Below, piece after piece: positions 1 to 12,241 of a DNA stretch of 64,000 bases; position 1 is the stretch's first letter, and each line of letters starts with the position of its first letter. The notes under the pieces were generated by a model. That model worked only from the letters and a program-made list of their open reading frames with translations, did not search any database and was not told the origin of the DNA. The stretch spans positions 20,112,928-20,176,927 of the forward strand of contig NC_080711.1 of NCBI RefSeq assembly GCF_019097595.1, in the 5' to 3' direction. A program made the translations under genes and the position numbers. This DNA is from Hemibagrus wyckioides. Its lineage: Eukaryota > Chordata > Actinopteri > Siluriformes > Bagridae.

Positions 1-1504
1 ACTGAGAATCACTTTTTATTTTTTCACAGTCTACTAACAAAATGCACTTAATACCTGATTTAGTCATTCAATTGAAATGAGAAATGAATGAATGATATCA
101 TAAAATGTTACCCAGTGTAGCCTAGTAATGCAAAATAACTTGGTCATGAAGTCAAGCTTGATACAATTTCTCATCAGATTTCTCAACGGGATCCTGGAAT
201 GTCAGTGAGGCAAACGTGAAAGATCAAGATCAGCTATTTGTGGCTTCTTCTTCTTCTATTTCTTGACTTCTTCTAATCCTAGTCACAGAAAGGAGTGTTA
301 AGGCTAAGAGAGAGAGAGAATAGTGGCAATCAGACATTACGCAACATGCTTGATGACAGGAAGTGAAGAGGCACACCAGACAGCTTTTTACGGGCATCTT
401 AGACAGGAGAATGCGGGTTGGTTGATACCTGTTCTGACATGAAGGTTGGCCCACATGCTGCCTCGGCCTGTGAAAGGAAAGTCTTTATTCCGCGAGTTAA
501 TGATAACAAACTGTAACTCCAGCATTCCCGTTTTAGCGGGAAGTCTTGAAGTACACACGGCACATGATAATAGGACCATGGGTGCTGTTCTATGGGAAAT
601 GCAGACAAAATATAGACATCCAAGACTTAATTAGCAAACAAAGCCCACCTTATCAAGACCACCATTGCTGCAGTGAAGCATGGTGGTGGGAGCATCGTGA
701 CATGGATCTAAAAACAGAACTGGAATATCTTGAACACAAATTGCACTAATCATACAAAAAGGTTTCCACCGAGTCATCACCACATAGATGATGAATTACC
801 AAGGACTGAAAGGACTAATATGGGCATGGGCATTGGTTAAATCTATCAGTTACACAATCTGCCCAAAAAAAATAATATATAAGAACAGTAACCAATAAAG
901 AGGAACAGAAATCTGCATCATAACTCATAAGTGTTAGTGTTTATAATTACACTAAAGCAATATAAGCTGGAATTTTAGGTCATATTGAGGGCAAAAAGAA
1001 ACCAAACCTTATTCATACACACAATATATACAATTGAAACAACATTTCAAGCATTTTATAGCTTTAGGCTATTTACAATCCAAATACAGTGGATACTAGC
1101 ACTGAGGAACAAAGTGTGTCTGAAGCCTTGGGTGAACGTGTGTGTGCATAAGCTTGCATTGATAATTGTTGTTCAGAACATAAAGTGAAAATATAATAGA
1201 TCAAGCTCGGTCATGTCAGGGGTGTCTGTCTCTGTCTGTCTGTCTGTCTGTCTCGCTCGCTCTCTCTCTCTCTCTCTCTCTAATAAACATGGTGCTGGAA
1301 ATTAGCTTACTGGAAAAGTGTGTGTATGTGTGTGTTAGAGAAATGACATATAAAAGTGTCTCACTTCCATATACAAACTCAATCAAATATCCCAAAAGGT
1401 TAAGAAACCAATTTATTACAACAGTTTCCATTAAAAGCATTCTTTCACCAAGGTACAATGCTATGATAAATAAAGTGTAACTATTAAGACATGTACGCCT
1501 GAGA
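1..1504. other. Gene-free repeat-rich flank
   Basis: I see no gene here. Around 660-720 there is a short stretch resembling the 'gaagcatggtggtgg' block typical of Tc1/mariner transposase genes, so an old Tc1 relic is plausible. A (TCTG)n/(TC)n microsatellite lies at about 1220-1281. The open frames are short, overlap on both strands and have no recognisable domain. Confidence 0.5.
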
Positions 1505-2046
1505 CACTATATTGCCAAAAGTTTTTGGACACCCCTCCAAATCATTGAATTCAGGTGTTGTTTTTCAGGGGTTGGGCTCGGCCCCTTAGTTCCAGTGAAA
1601 GGAACTTTTAATGCTTCAGCTTCATACCAAGACATTTTGGACAATTTCATGCTCCCAACTTTGTGGGAACAGTTTGGGGATGACCCCTTCCTGTTCCAAC
1701 ATGACTGCACACCAGTGCACAAAGCCAGGTCCATAAAGACATGGATGAGTGAGTTTGGTGTGGAGGAACTTGACTCGCCTGACCTCAACCCAATAGATAG
1801 AACACCTTTGGGATGAATTAAAGCGGAGACTGAGAGCCAGACCTTCTCGTCCAATATCAGTGCCTGATCTCACAAATGCACTTCTAGAGGATCGGTCAAA
1901 AATTCCCATAAACACACTCCTAAACCTTGTGGAAAGCCTTCCCAGAAGAGTTGAAACTGTTATGTCTGCAAAGGGTGGGACAACTCCATATTACATTCAA
2001 GTGCATGTGAAAGCAGATGTCTCAAAAGCTTTAGCAATAGCGTATA
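1505..2046 (+). mobile_element. Tc1-like element, C-terminal transposase remnant (copy 1)
   Basis: This copy begins with the family's terminal motif CACTATATTGCCAAAAG and ends with a decayed mirror of it. The interior encodes the C-terminal half of a DDE transposase: a 'QHDCTPVHKA' block with the second catalytic Asp, then a decayed 'PDLNPI' block, then 'SLPRRVE'. The N-terminal DNA-binding region and the first catalytic Asp are absent, as in every copy in this window, so it cannot be autonomous. The WPAQSP region and the downstream reading frame are broken. Tc1 superfamily membership follows from the DD34E spacing seen in the better copies. Confidence 0.85.
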
Positions 2047-2980
2047 GGTATAGGATCTAGACTATACAACCCGCACCTCGGTTTTTAGACAAGTTTTGTC
2101 TTTCTGTTATCAGATCCATGTTTTATCAAAGTGACGTGGCAGCAGATGTGTAGAAGGCTTAAGTTTCATTCTGAACCACAAGGAAACTCAAATATCCATA
2201 AGCTGAAAAAACAAATATCCAGCTCTGATAAAATTCCGGCTATGAATAAGTTTTTATAAAAAAAAAAAAAAAAAAAAAAATTCTATATCAATGGTTTCAG
2301 CTTGAATAAGGTTTCGAAACAGTCCAAAAATATTTTGTCAGTAAACAAAAAATATTTATAATATTTATAATATGGTGAATGAAGACATTTATTTAATATC
2401 TGTGGAAGGAGTGTCTCCAGTGTTAGCACGTTGTAATAATTTTGTGAAAACCTGTTTAATCAATACAGAACATTTTGTGATCTCCATTTTCTCTGTAAAA
2501 TCTCCTTCTCCTTAGCCGTCTTTATTTATTATCCTAGAGCAGCATGTTTTATTCGTTATATAATTGATTCCTAAGGCAGCTGTACAGGATAGCAAAGAAA
2601 ACTCACCTCACAGCAGCGAGCCCTCTTGTAATAATATAAAATTCGTTGTTTATTTGATTTGCCCAAGATAACTGAGCTGAAAAAAAAATGTTTTTCTCCC
2701 CCATGCAGCAGTAGATTCTAATGTACAAACGTTTTATCTTTAGGGTGAAGCAGACAAAACAGCGCGTCATTGACGCGTCAGACTCACAGGTGAGACCGAT
2801 CGCCATGGAGATGCGAATACAGACTTAGTACTTGGACGCCGTCCAAAGGAATGCCAATGGTGGGCAGTTGAAAACACTCACAAACTACTCACACATCACA
2901 CACACACCCGCACACACAGTGTCTGCTGAGCAACAAAATATATGGAATGAGTAATTGTGTGATTTCTGGCTGACTTCAAG
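2047..2980. other. AT-rich intergenic stretch
   Basis: No gene is supported. The stretch contains a poly(A) run at about 2258-2280 and AT-rich sequence. A slightly CpG-bearing patch near 2755-2835 and a CA-rich patch near 2880-2920 precede the putative untranslated exon of LRRN4CL. Confidence 0.4.
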
Positions 2981-2984
2981 CACA

Positions 2985-3280
2985 ACTGTGTCTCACACAC
3001 ACATGGTTTCTGATGTGTTCGAACATGTCGAGCTTTCATACTAAAGGAGATTCATTCAGCAGTGCTCAAAGCCAACCAACACTAAAAAAGGGAACGGGTG
3101 AGGAGGAGGAAAACGGGGGTGTTCAGAGGGAGGGGACACTGCAAGAAACAAAAAGAGGACGCAGTGAAGTTCTCTTCAGAGAGGAATCACCAGCGACGGA
3201 GTGCAAGAGGTTTGGTGGAGGAAAAATAAATAAATAAATAAGAGGGAACCAGACACTAGAAGAAGTTTATTTTCTAGAGG
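2985..3280 (+). promoter_or_regulatory. Possible promoter and 5' untranslated exon of LRRN4CL
   Basis: The LRRN4CL coding exon at 5302 is preceded by a good splice acceptor, so a non-coding exon should lie upstream. The only attractive donor I noticed is 'TCTAGAG|GTACGC' at about 3280-3281. It closes a purine-rich stretch with no convincing protein. This is an inference from splice signals only, and transcript data would be needed to decide it. Confidence 0.3.
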
Positions 3281-5301
3281 TACGCACATCTTCTTTTCTA
3301 TCTTTCATTTCCGTATTCCTTTAATTCCTTTCCACAAATTTCCTGTAGTTGACATTATGTATTGAGTTTGAATTAGTAAGGTTTGGATTACATTTTTTTT
3401 TTTTTTTTTTTTTTTATGAAGTGACCGGTGAGGCTAATATTTCTAAAAAATATATTCCCTTTAAAGAATGCTGCTAGAGTCAAGCCCGAGAGTTACAGGT
3501 ATGACACTAACCGAAAAGCTGAAACCAAAGGGGCCCTATAATGGAACCCTGTGGTACTTTTGTAGTGTTTTATGGCATTATAATATCAAACAATTTGGAT
3601 TCGAAAGCTAGCCTAGTGGGAATTTCACACCATTCCAATGCTAGTTCTTATATTTTGGTTGCGTATAGCAAGAGCACCTAGACTTGCTTTGGTGTAAAAT
3701 TTGGACATGCTGTTCTTCAATAAATTCAATAATTCTACTTCATATTGGTTGATCAAATCAAATCAAATCATTGAAAATTTTCCTATCACAGCACACTCCA
3801 TAATGGTACAAGTGAAGCTGCTTACAAAAGAATTACACAACCGCCTTGCTACTGGGAAACTAACAAATCTGTTAATGACGTGCCGGCTCATGTGTTATCA
3901 GGTTCAATGCTGTGTGTTGTTCTAGATGTTCTGACAAAATGTGGTGCTCCTAGAAAAGTGTATCATGACATCATTTCTAATGATACTGGTACCTCATGTC
4001 CACTTTTTATGCTCTGACAACAAGAGGGAACAGAATGAGAGTAAAATGGAATCAGTTCTTCAAAAATATTCTCCCTCTTTGGTGACATTTAAATAAAAAT
4101 ATGTTTAATTCCTTTTAAAACTGTGCTCTAGCATTTGGTGGTAGGGGAATGTTGGGAAATAAATACATGAGCTTCAGAAAAGTTGAAGGCTGGAAATGAA
4201 TGGACGCAATGCTAATGAATATTCAAACTGCCCCCACCCCAAAAAAAGGCTAGCAATCTCGTCCTCATGTGGTGCAGCCTGGTTCCCACGGAAACAGACC
4301 TCTGGGACGAAGTATCTAGAGTAAGAATAGACCGTGAGTGTTTACTCTCTCTGTGTGTGAGTGAGTTATGTAAGCCCATGTATGGTAGCAGAGGCGAGTT
4401 TTCCCAAATGTACAGCCAACTGCAGACGATAAATTACAATCCAGGGGTACCCCTGGATACCCTAGGGGTATGGCTAAAATGGTGCAAGAATAACATCATG
4501 CTGCTTTTGTGTGCTGAAGGTTTGATAATAGAAGAGAAAGTGTAAGGAACCAAGGACAAGTGGAAACAAGAATATTAAGAGCTAATGAGATAATGCTAAC
4601 CTCAGACTGGTCAGAAGGTGGTCTAGAAACTTTTTGATTCATTTTCTGTCAGGAGATTTTTATTTAGCATTTTTCAAATGAGTCTCCAGGGTTAGTGCTT
4701 TGTACCAGTCAGAGGTAAACATTTCAGGACGGGGCGCTTTGTGGTTTCTCTGCAACATGACATGACATGACATGACACGACGCCTGGTACATTCTCAGAA
4801 ATAGGTGGCACCAAACTGCACTTTTCATTGTTGATAACGTGGTGATCTTTTGTACTTTTTGTATGTCTCCTTTATTAGGATGTTCCTTTAATCATTTTTA
4901 AAAAGTACACTATATTCATGTTTACACAGATGTACCTTTTGTATCCAGCCATAACTAGCTAGAGGGAGTGTTGTACATTAGCACTCCTACAAATAGGAGT
5001 TGAGTTTAAAGGATCAAATTGATAGTTATTTCAACAAACACAATGAAAACATTTGTTTCCAGCAATTTCAATTGAATTTAAGTGGCTTTTACAACTGCTT
5101 CAGTATTGACTGATTCCTGAGACCTGGTCACAAGTCCTGCAGAGGCAGAAGTCCAAAACTGCTTGAATCTTCCCTTCTTCTAAGCTAATTAGCAGGATTA
5201 GTACACCAGTGTGGTGGACCAGTACTAGGAATCAACAGAAGACTCATTATTAATAAGACAAAAGTGACTCTTGCTAACTTTTGCATTTGTAACTTTTACA
5301 G

Positions 5302-6052
5302 AATCAAGATGCAGAACATTACACTCATCCTGCTAGCCTTACTGGTGGACTTCCTGTTGGCCGCCTCTGTGAGCCTGTCAGCATCTCAGCCTCCTGTCAC
5401 AAAAACCCGCATCCGCTACATCGGTGTAGACTATGATGATGAGAATGAAACCCCCAAACCTAGTTTAAAAGTCCCTGTACAGGCTGGGGGCACTACCACT
5501 CAGTTTACCCCTCAGCAGTGTGAATATGACCCCTGTGTGGTTCCCAAGGTTCCCTGTTCCGTGATTGCCGCCCAAACTAAATGCTACTGTCCTGGAATTA
5601 GTGGTCCGGACGAGTTGCCAGCACCTCCGGAGATTAAAGCGCTGAAACAGGGAGCAAATGGACTGGTTGAGGTCCATTGGTGTGCACCACAGTCCACAGT
5701 CACCCACTACAAAGTAATCACAGAAGAAGGCCACGAGCCACAAACTTTCAGCAATTCTTCCCGTACTGGGTTGGTGCATGGAGTAACGGTTGGGTCACGA
5801 GTTTGTGTGGTGGCAGGGAATAAAGTTGGACTCAGCACTGAATCAGAAGCATCATGTGCTCTCTTCGAGCCTAACAAAACCAATCAGGCCCTCAAGATGT
5901 CATGGATCATTGGTGGGGGCATCGGACTTTTGCTGCTGGCTACAGGGTTGGCTGTGGTGTTGTTGTGGAGATGGAAGCGGGGCAGGAAGAATGGGAATGT
6001 GGATGGAGAGGGACTACGAAATCCATCCTACACCACAAATGAAACACTGTGA
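5302..6052 (+). CDS. lrrn4cl: LRRN4 C-terminal-like protein; CDS 5309-6052
   Basis: This is a predicted 247-residue type I single-pass membrane protein, close to the roughly 238 aa of mammalian LRRN4CL. I start at the ATG at 5309, just after the acceptor 'TTTTACAG' ending at 5301. An upstream in-frame ATG at 5264 would lie in the intron. A hydrophobic signal peptide covers about residues 1-20. Next come an acidic/threonine-rich spacer, a cysteine cluster ('CEYDPC..P.VPC', 'CYCPGIS'), and a fibronectin-III-like domain with 'VHWCAP' that matches the human protein's core. A transmembrane helix lies at about 198-221, followed by a basic stop-transfer WRWKRGRK and a tail with 'NPSYTT'. The cysteine pattern and layout are seen directly, and the name comes from recalled similarity to LRRN4CL. 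The function is unclear in any species. The nearest gene, SEC24B, lies 7 kb downstream and is unrelated. Confidence 0.88.
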
Positions 6053-7646
6053 TTGCATGGGATGAAATTCAAGATACTCAATTCGTGGTGTAGACTGAAT
6101 GAGTAGGCTCTGGGAAAGGCTATTAAAAGCATTAACAAACATATACTTTTAAACAGTACTCAAAAAAACTTGTAAGAGGCATGGTCAAAAGGATGATGGG
6201 GAGAGCTCGAGGACAATACAGACAAGTCACCACCAAGAACTGAAACAAGACAGACTTTATATGTTGTGTACAAGGGTTAAATTTAAAGCCCTTCCAAAGG
6301 AAGGTTGGACTGCAAGTAAGGACATTAACCATGCAAACTCAACAGGCCTCATTTATGGGTATGATTGGCATTGAAGACTTCAGTGTCTATAGTTATCAAG
6401 TTAGTTAATACAAGTTGGAAGAATATTTAAAAGAAATAGAGGGGGGTTTGGGTTGGGGTAGGGATAGTCTGGGTCCTCATAAGGATAGCTTAGACCAGGG
6501 GTTTTCAATCTTATCCACCATGGAGTCACACTTAATTCCACTCGCTAAACCAGTTTGTCTTGGTTCCCGATCAACTAACAAGTGTACCTCCTATTTGATT
6601 GGAATCAGCCACAACCGCACTTTGCTGGATAAGTTTTCAGACCCCTGGTTTAGACCTTGCATAATGAAGATATCACCCCTAACACACAGATACAACAGGT
6701 GTGGACAAATCAGCAGCCTAAACATCTATTTTGTTCAGGCTATTTCATTTTTATTTGCAAGTAGGTTTGTCATATGACTCTCTTGCTAGCTCATGCAGTC
6801 ATCATAAGAGATAAAATAAAGACACTAACCAGACTCAGTAATACTCATTACGCTAACAGAACAAAGCAGCTCATTGCAGAAATGTTGGCCTTCTGGTGAA
6901 GGTTATGACGACAATGTGCTACATTAGATACTTTGTTCATTTCCATTAGTCTCTATTAATCCACTTTTTATTCTCGTCAGGGCTAGCTAGTGATTTGTCC
7001 ACCCCTGCACAGATTTCCATAGTTGTCTCATCATGCTAATAGTTACAACCATAAGTACAAATTAATAGAAACACAGCAGCAGACGCTCTTTGGAGGTGAT
7101 GGACAAATTACATATTCCACGGAAGTACTCTCTTTAATAACTGTTCCAAAAGACTCATTCACTGGGAAAAGATGCGTTGCAATTTGACCGTGAAAGAAGC
7201 TGGAAGGTAATGTGCCTGTGGAGACTGGGTCAGGACATGAAGGACAAATCAACATGGACTTGTACAAACAGAAGAAAAAGAGCCGAGAACTGAAATAACG
7301 TAATGTACCCCTGTGTTAGCAACTGAAAACATATCAACCCTACTAAAAGCTAGTCAACACGTTACATAAGTTTAAGAGGCATTTTAAATTATAGTCTTTT
7401 TTTTTTTTTTACAAATTAATTCCACTAATGGTGCTGGAACATCAAGGAAGCCTGGAGCTTCTGTAAAGCTTTATAGATTTTTCTAGTTGCATAGAAATGC
7501 TCATTTTTACTATTAACGCTAATTGTTTTGTAATAATAAAGTCATGGAAATGAACCTGGAAAGATTTCTGCATTTATTTACTATTGCATTGATCATATCT
7601 GTTGGTGTTGAAATTCAATTCTTTGACTAAATGTAAAGTAATAATA
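6053..7646. other. LRRN4CL 3' flank with AT-rich sequence
   Basis: This probably includes the LRRN4CL 3' UTR. An ATTAAA variant lies near 6122 and a canonical AATAAA at 6815-6820; which one is used is unknown. A hairpin-type MITE lies at about 6495-6648. I see no other gene. The rest is AT-rich, with a poly(T) run at about 7399-7410. Confidence 0.45.
6495..6648. mobile_element. Hairpin MITE, probably related to the 60.5 kb hAT-like MITE
   Basis: The ends are inverted: 'CCAGGGGTTTTCAATCTTATCCA' at the left is mirrored by 'CTGGATAAGTTTTCAGACCCCTGG' at the right. No coding capacity is present. The architecture and the AGGGGT end motif resemble the better preserved hairpin elements at 39.8 and 60.5 kb. 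The target-site duplication is not clear in this copy. Confidence 0.65.
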
Positions 7647-7915
7647 CACTATATTGCCAAAAGTTTTGGGACACCACTCCAAAACATTGAATTCAGATGT
7701 TGTTCAGGGGTTGGGCTCGGCCCCTTTGCTCAGTGAAAGGAACACTTAATGGTTCAGCTTACCAAGACATTTTAGGTAATTTCATGCTCCCAACTTCAGG
7801 GGATGACCCCTTCCTGTTCCTTCCCAGAAGAGTTGAAGCTGTTATGTCTCCAAACTCCATATTACATTCATGTGCATGTAAAGGCAAACGTCCCAAAACG
7901 TTTGGCAATATAGTG
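7647..7915 (+). mobile_element. Tc1-like element, internally deleted (copy 2)
   Basis: Both termini are present (CACTATATTGCC and its mirror GGCAATATAGTG), so the ends are intact. The interior jumps from the 'GDDPFLF' block straight to 'PRRVEAV', deleting the catalytic Asp/Glu segment. At about 270 bp it behaves like a short MITE derivative of the roughly 530 bp family. Confidence 0.85.
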
Positions 7916-8439
7916 TACAAACATCCAAAGAGGGAAATACTTACTCATGGGAAGGGAAACCATAGCATTGTTCAACTTACTTCTTTGCGTTTGGGCTTTT
8001 CGATGGTCTCGTTTAGAGAAGTGGCTTGCGTTTGGTGGATGATAGATTTATAGATACTGCACAAACACAGTTGACTGCTGGATGACAGTCAAGTTTCACA
8101 CCCAAAGCCACAGCCAAAGGTTTCTTGATATACAGTAACTGCAAATGACACAAGGAACTGAATTATGGTGAAACCTTTGCAAAAGTGTTTGTATTGGAAT
8201 GAAATGGATGGAAAGCAAGACAAAGGAAATCTTTCAATAAAAACTTGAAACATTAGCAAATCCCCTTTAGGGACAAATTATGTGCCACTTAATAAATGCA
8301 GTGGTAAAATAATGGCCTTTTAGACTTCCTTAACCAAGTTTACCTACATTTACATGGCTAATGTACAATGTAAGATTGATATGAACAGACAAAATTATGA
8401 ATCTGATGAATTCTGGGGCGATGAGTTTCCAGTTCCTTC

Positions 8440-8645
8440 CATAGCATGGATTGCTGTCTAGTTGGAGGTTCTGTGCGCATTCTCCTCGTGTCTGTATGAA
8501 TTTCCTCTGCGTACCTCGGTTTCTACCCAACTTCCCAAAAACAGTGATTGGTGGATTGGTGACTACATTTAACATAGCTGTGAATGTACATGAGGATATG
8601 AAGGAGTTTTGCAATGGACTCGTGTCCCCTTCACAATATATGTAA
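8440..8645 (+). repeat. SINE/retroposon-like fragment
   Basis: The block 'TCTGTGCGCATTCTCCTCG' followed by 'TTTCCTCTGCG' and a 'GATTGGTGGATTGG' segment resembles the conserved 3' domain of common fish retroposons. It ends in an (AAAT)n tail near 8648-8668. It is degenerate and has no gene. The class is inferred from recalled repeat structure. Confidence 0.4.
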
Positions 8646-8724
8646 AGAATAAATAAATAAATAAATATTGTTTTTGTTAAGAATGAACCAAAATGAAAAA
8701 CAGATAATTGCTAAATCCTTGGTA

Positions 8725-9235
8725 CACTATATTACCAAACGTTTTGGAACACCCCTCCAAATCATTGAATTCAGGTGTTGTTTTTCAGGGGTTGGGCTCT
8801 GCCCCTGAAAGGAACTACAACACCCCAAGACATTTTGGACAATTTCATTCTCCCAACATTGTGGGAACAGTTTGGGGATGATCCCTTCCTGTTCCAACAT
8901 GACTGCACACCAGTGCACAAAGCAAGTTCCATAAAGACATGGACGAACGAGTTTGGTGTACAGGAACTTGACTGGTCCTGACCTCAACCAGATAGAACAC
9001 CTTTGGGATGAATTAGAGCGGAGACTGTGAGCCAGGTCTTCTCGTCCAACATCAGTGTGTGACCTCACAAATGCGCTTCTAGAGGAATGGTCAAAAATTC
9101 CCATAAACACACCCCTAAACCATGTGGAAAGCCTTCCCAGAAGAGTTGAAGCTGTTATAGCTGCAAAGGACAGGCCAACTCCATATTACATTCACGTGCA
9201 TGTAAAGGCAGATGTCCCACTTTTGGCAATAGAGT
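8725..9235 (+). mobile_element. Tc1-like element, C-terminal transposase remnant (copy 3)
   Basis: This is a near full-length copy of the family between CACTATATTACC and GGCAATAGAGTG. It has small deletions: the promoter-proximal block is shortened, and the WPAQSP segment is lost by a frameshift. The 'QHDCTPVHKA' and 'PRRVEAVI' coding blocks are recognisable but in different frames. Confidence 0.85.
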
Positions 9236-10029
9236 GAATCTATGGTTTATTTTAAATAATTTGTGTGTTTTAAAAATCAACACGTTTATAAAGAGTGCTT
9301 ATGTCACCTTATATTTTAGGGGCTAATCTGTTTAGCATACCTTATCAGTATGCGTCACACAGTATTCCGGCAGTGTAATCCAGGAGCTTTTATCTGGTGA
9401 ACCTGCAACCCCTACTGGCTGATTAAAGACAGTGCTTTAATTCTAACCAGCATACTGTTTTATGGAGCAGCTGTTCAGCAACAACAACTGCTTAAACACA
9501 CACATATCTCTCTCTACACACACAAACTCACCTTCAATATAAACACCATGTGCTTTGATTCAAGCTCAGTAGAGGGAAATAGTTTAAACAGCAATCAGCT
9601 GTATTTTAATGCCCTGGATTTGACCTTGGACCAGCATTTTTATTTTTTTGTAAAGATAAAAAGATGCCTGGCTGCCAAGACAAATTGCAGGAACAGAAAA
9701 GAAAACTCATTATATTTAAATATTATATTCCCTTCTAGTTCTCGTGCTGTTCGCAGTCATTTCATGCTTCCGTCATTTTTATTCGTGCTGTGCAGTACTA
9801 AAAGTGTATTTATCTGTTTTTAATGGTATATGCTTGTATTTTTTTTGGTTCCTTTTTAAGCAATTTTTTTTCACAAAGTACGGAAAATCAAGCCACTGTC
9901 TTTTCATCCAACATCAAACTTTATAATTCCTTAGCCACCATGTTTCAAGAAAAACGTTGCAAAAATAATACCTGGATAATGTCCCGCTGATGTTCACAGA
10001 TATTCGGTCTTTCCAGGACTTCTGATATA
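9236..10029. other. AT-rich intergenic stretch
   Basis: I see no gene, RNA or clear repeat family. The sequence is AT-rich with several poly(T) runs around 9640 and 9840-9870. The open frames are short and low-complexity. Confidence 0.4.
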
Positions 10030-10549
10030 CACTCTATTGCCAAATGTTTTGGGTCGTCTGCCTTTACATGCACATGAATATAATATGGAGTTGTCCTGCC
10101 CTTTGCAGTTATCACAGCTTCAACTCTTCTGGGAAGGCTTTCCACAAGGTTTAGGAGTGTGTTTATGGGAATTTTTGACCATTCCACTAGAAGCGCATTT
10201 ATGATGTCAGGCACTGATGTTGGACGAGAAGGTCTGGCTTGCAATCTCAGCTCTAATTCATCCTAAAGGTGTTCTATCAGGTTGAAGTCAGGACCAGTCA
10301 AGTTCCTCCACACCAAACTCGATCATCCATGTCTTTATGGAGCTTGCTTTGTGCACTGGTGTACAGTCATGTTGGAACAGGAAGGGGTCATCTCCAAACT
10401 GTTCCCACAAAGCTGGGAGCATAAAACTGTCCAAAATGTCTTGGTGTGCTGAAGCATTAAGAGTTCTTTTCGCTGGAACTAAGGGGCCGAGCCCAACCCC
10501 TGAACTCAATGATTTGGAGGGGTGTCCCAAAACTTTTGGTAATATAGTG
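10030..10549 (-). mobile_element. Tc1-like element, C-terminal transposase remnant (copy 4)
   Basis: This is a minus-strand copy with both ends preserved. Reading on the minus strand, the '[18 protein letters not shown]' and 'PDIINALLVEW...PRRVEAVI' blocks are present, but a frameshift separates the Asp block from the PDLN/E block. It is non-autonomous. Confidence 0.85.
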
Positions 10550-11590
10550 TACTAAAGTAGTGATGTAATGTTATGGACGGCACAGTGTGATGAAAGACTG
10601 AAATATTAATAATGTATAAACAAAGGTAATGAAATAAGACGCCGTTCCAGCAGAGTCAAGTTAAACAATAGGCCGTTGTTGGGTTCCTTTGTGTGCCAGG
10701 GTGAGGCTTCTTCTCTGTTCTAGTCCTGTTTATGTTTAATAGAAAGGTTAGCATTTCTGTACAGTTTCCTGCATCGAATTTATCATCCATCCATTTATGT
10801 TTATCTTATACAGGCTTGTAGAGAACCTGGAGCCTGTCCCAGGTGGGCTATCATTTACATACTATGGACAATTTAGACATTATTAGAGATCAGCTTATAA
10901 CACATGGCACTGGACTGGGGAAGGAAACTGCCAGAGTACAAGAAGGAAACCCTTTACGGACAGCAAGAAATCACTTGTTTTACACCATGTTCTCTCAAAA
11001 AGATCTATTCTCAACTCCACGGTGTGTCAACCAAGACTTTGAACTTTAACATTCGACACATCATCTGTGTGTCAAGCTTTATCAGACTTTACCCCATGAC
11101 ATTACCAAACGCCTCATGCTTCCCAGCCAATGAGAAACTTTGCCCCGTTCAGGCCGTTGGGTTTAGAACGAGCTTCAGCCACACCGCAGTTATACGCTGG
11201 CGTTCAGGAGACATGAAGCCTCTGGAAACAAGATGCAGTGGTTCAGAGGCATCCAGTGCTGCCTGCAGTGTACAGTATTCATTTTCCAGATGTTCTCTAA
11301 AAATAAAAAAGTTGCTGTCATCTTATGAGTGACCAAAAACATCAGGCTTTGACGTACGTCAGGTTTGCTTCGAGCACTTCAGACTTTAACCTGACCGAGC
11401 CGCACCTAGATCGCTTGAAAAAATTAAGATGGTGGAAAATGAATTTCTGCAGAACAAGAGAGTTCAGTGGGAGGAAAGAAGCTGGGACAGCAGGAATCAC
11501 AATCAAGCCAAGATGCTATCACTGGTTACTCCAGACAGCGTAGAACAAAATGTCCTTTCTTCTGGACCAGGGCGCAACATGTAATGCAGC
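10550..11590. other. Intergenic sequence, no gene seen
   Basis: There is a short fragment around 10785-10850 ('CCATCCATTTATG' and 'GAACCTGGAGCCTGTCCCAG') of the kind found in widespread fish retroposons. The open frames at 10.9-11.5 kb overlap each other and have no recognisable domain. I do not call a gene. Confidence 0.4.
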
Positions 11591-11592
11591 AA

Positions 11593-11636
<44 letters not shown>

Positions 11637-11979
11637 AGTGGGAGAGAGAGGGAAGGAGTAGGAGAGAGGATGAGTGGGATGACAATAGCAAGAAAGGAAA
11701 AGTGGGGAAAGTTTGAATGGCAAAGTGAATAAGAGACACTAGAAGGCAAAGGAGAAAGGGAGAATGAGAAAACAAAGAGACAGAACAATAACATGAGTGA
11801 AAGACACTGTGGGTGGGGGGGAGAAAGAGAGAGAGAGAGAGAGCGAGCAAGAAAGAGAGAGAGAGTGAGAGAAAGAGATCATTTGATACCAACAGAGAGA
11901 AACACGGACAGAGAGAGAAAAAATGGTTACTGACAGAGAGAGACACCATTACAGATAGACAGACAGGGAGACCTAGATA

Positions 11980-12034
<55 letters not shown>

Positions 12035-12055
12035 AGAGAAAGAGAGAGGGGGGGA
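11591..12055. repeat. Purine-rich (GA)n tract with a (GATT)n block
   Basis: A stretch of about 460 bases has a plus strand dominated by A and G. It starts with a pure (GA)n run at about 11596-11631, returns to GA repeats near 11825-11880, and ends in a (GATT)n array at about 11979-12033. The serine/leucine-rich reverse-strand frames here are translations of this tract and not genes. Confidence 0.85.
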
Positions 12056-12177
12056 ATGAGATCTGATCCAATTCCAGACTTTTATCAGAACTCAAAGTAG
12101 TAAAGAGGACAGATCAGCTAAGTTATGACTGTAGGAAAGAGAGGGCATCACTTCATAATAAAAGTTTTCAAAGGGAC

Positions 12178-12178
12178 A

Positions 12179-12239
<61 letters not shown>

Positions 12240-12241
12240 CT
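12178..12241. repeat. (ATCT)n microsatellite
   Basis: About 15 tandem TATC/ATCT units are followed by a short CA run. The 'SIYL' frame across it is a translation of the repeat. Confidence 0.95.

Noticed and set aside
11503..11949. 148-codon hydrophobic minus-strand frame
   Set aside because: It is a translation of the reverse complement of a GA-rich tract and has no recognisable domain.
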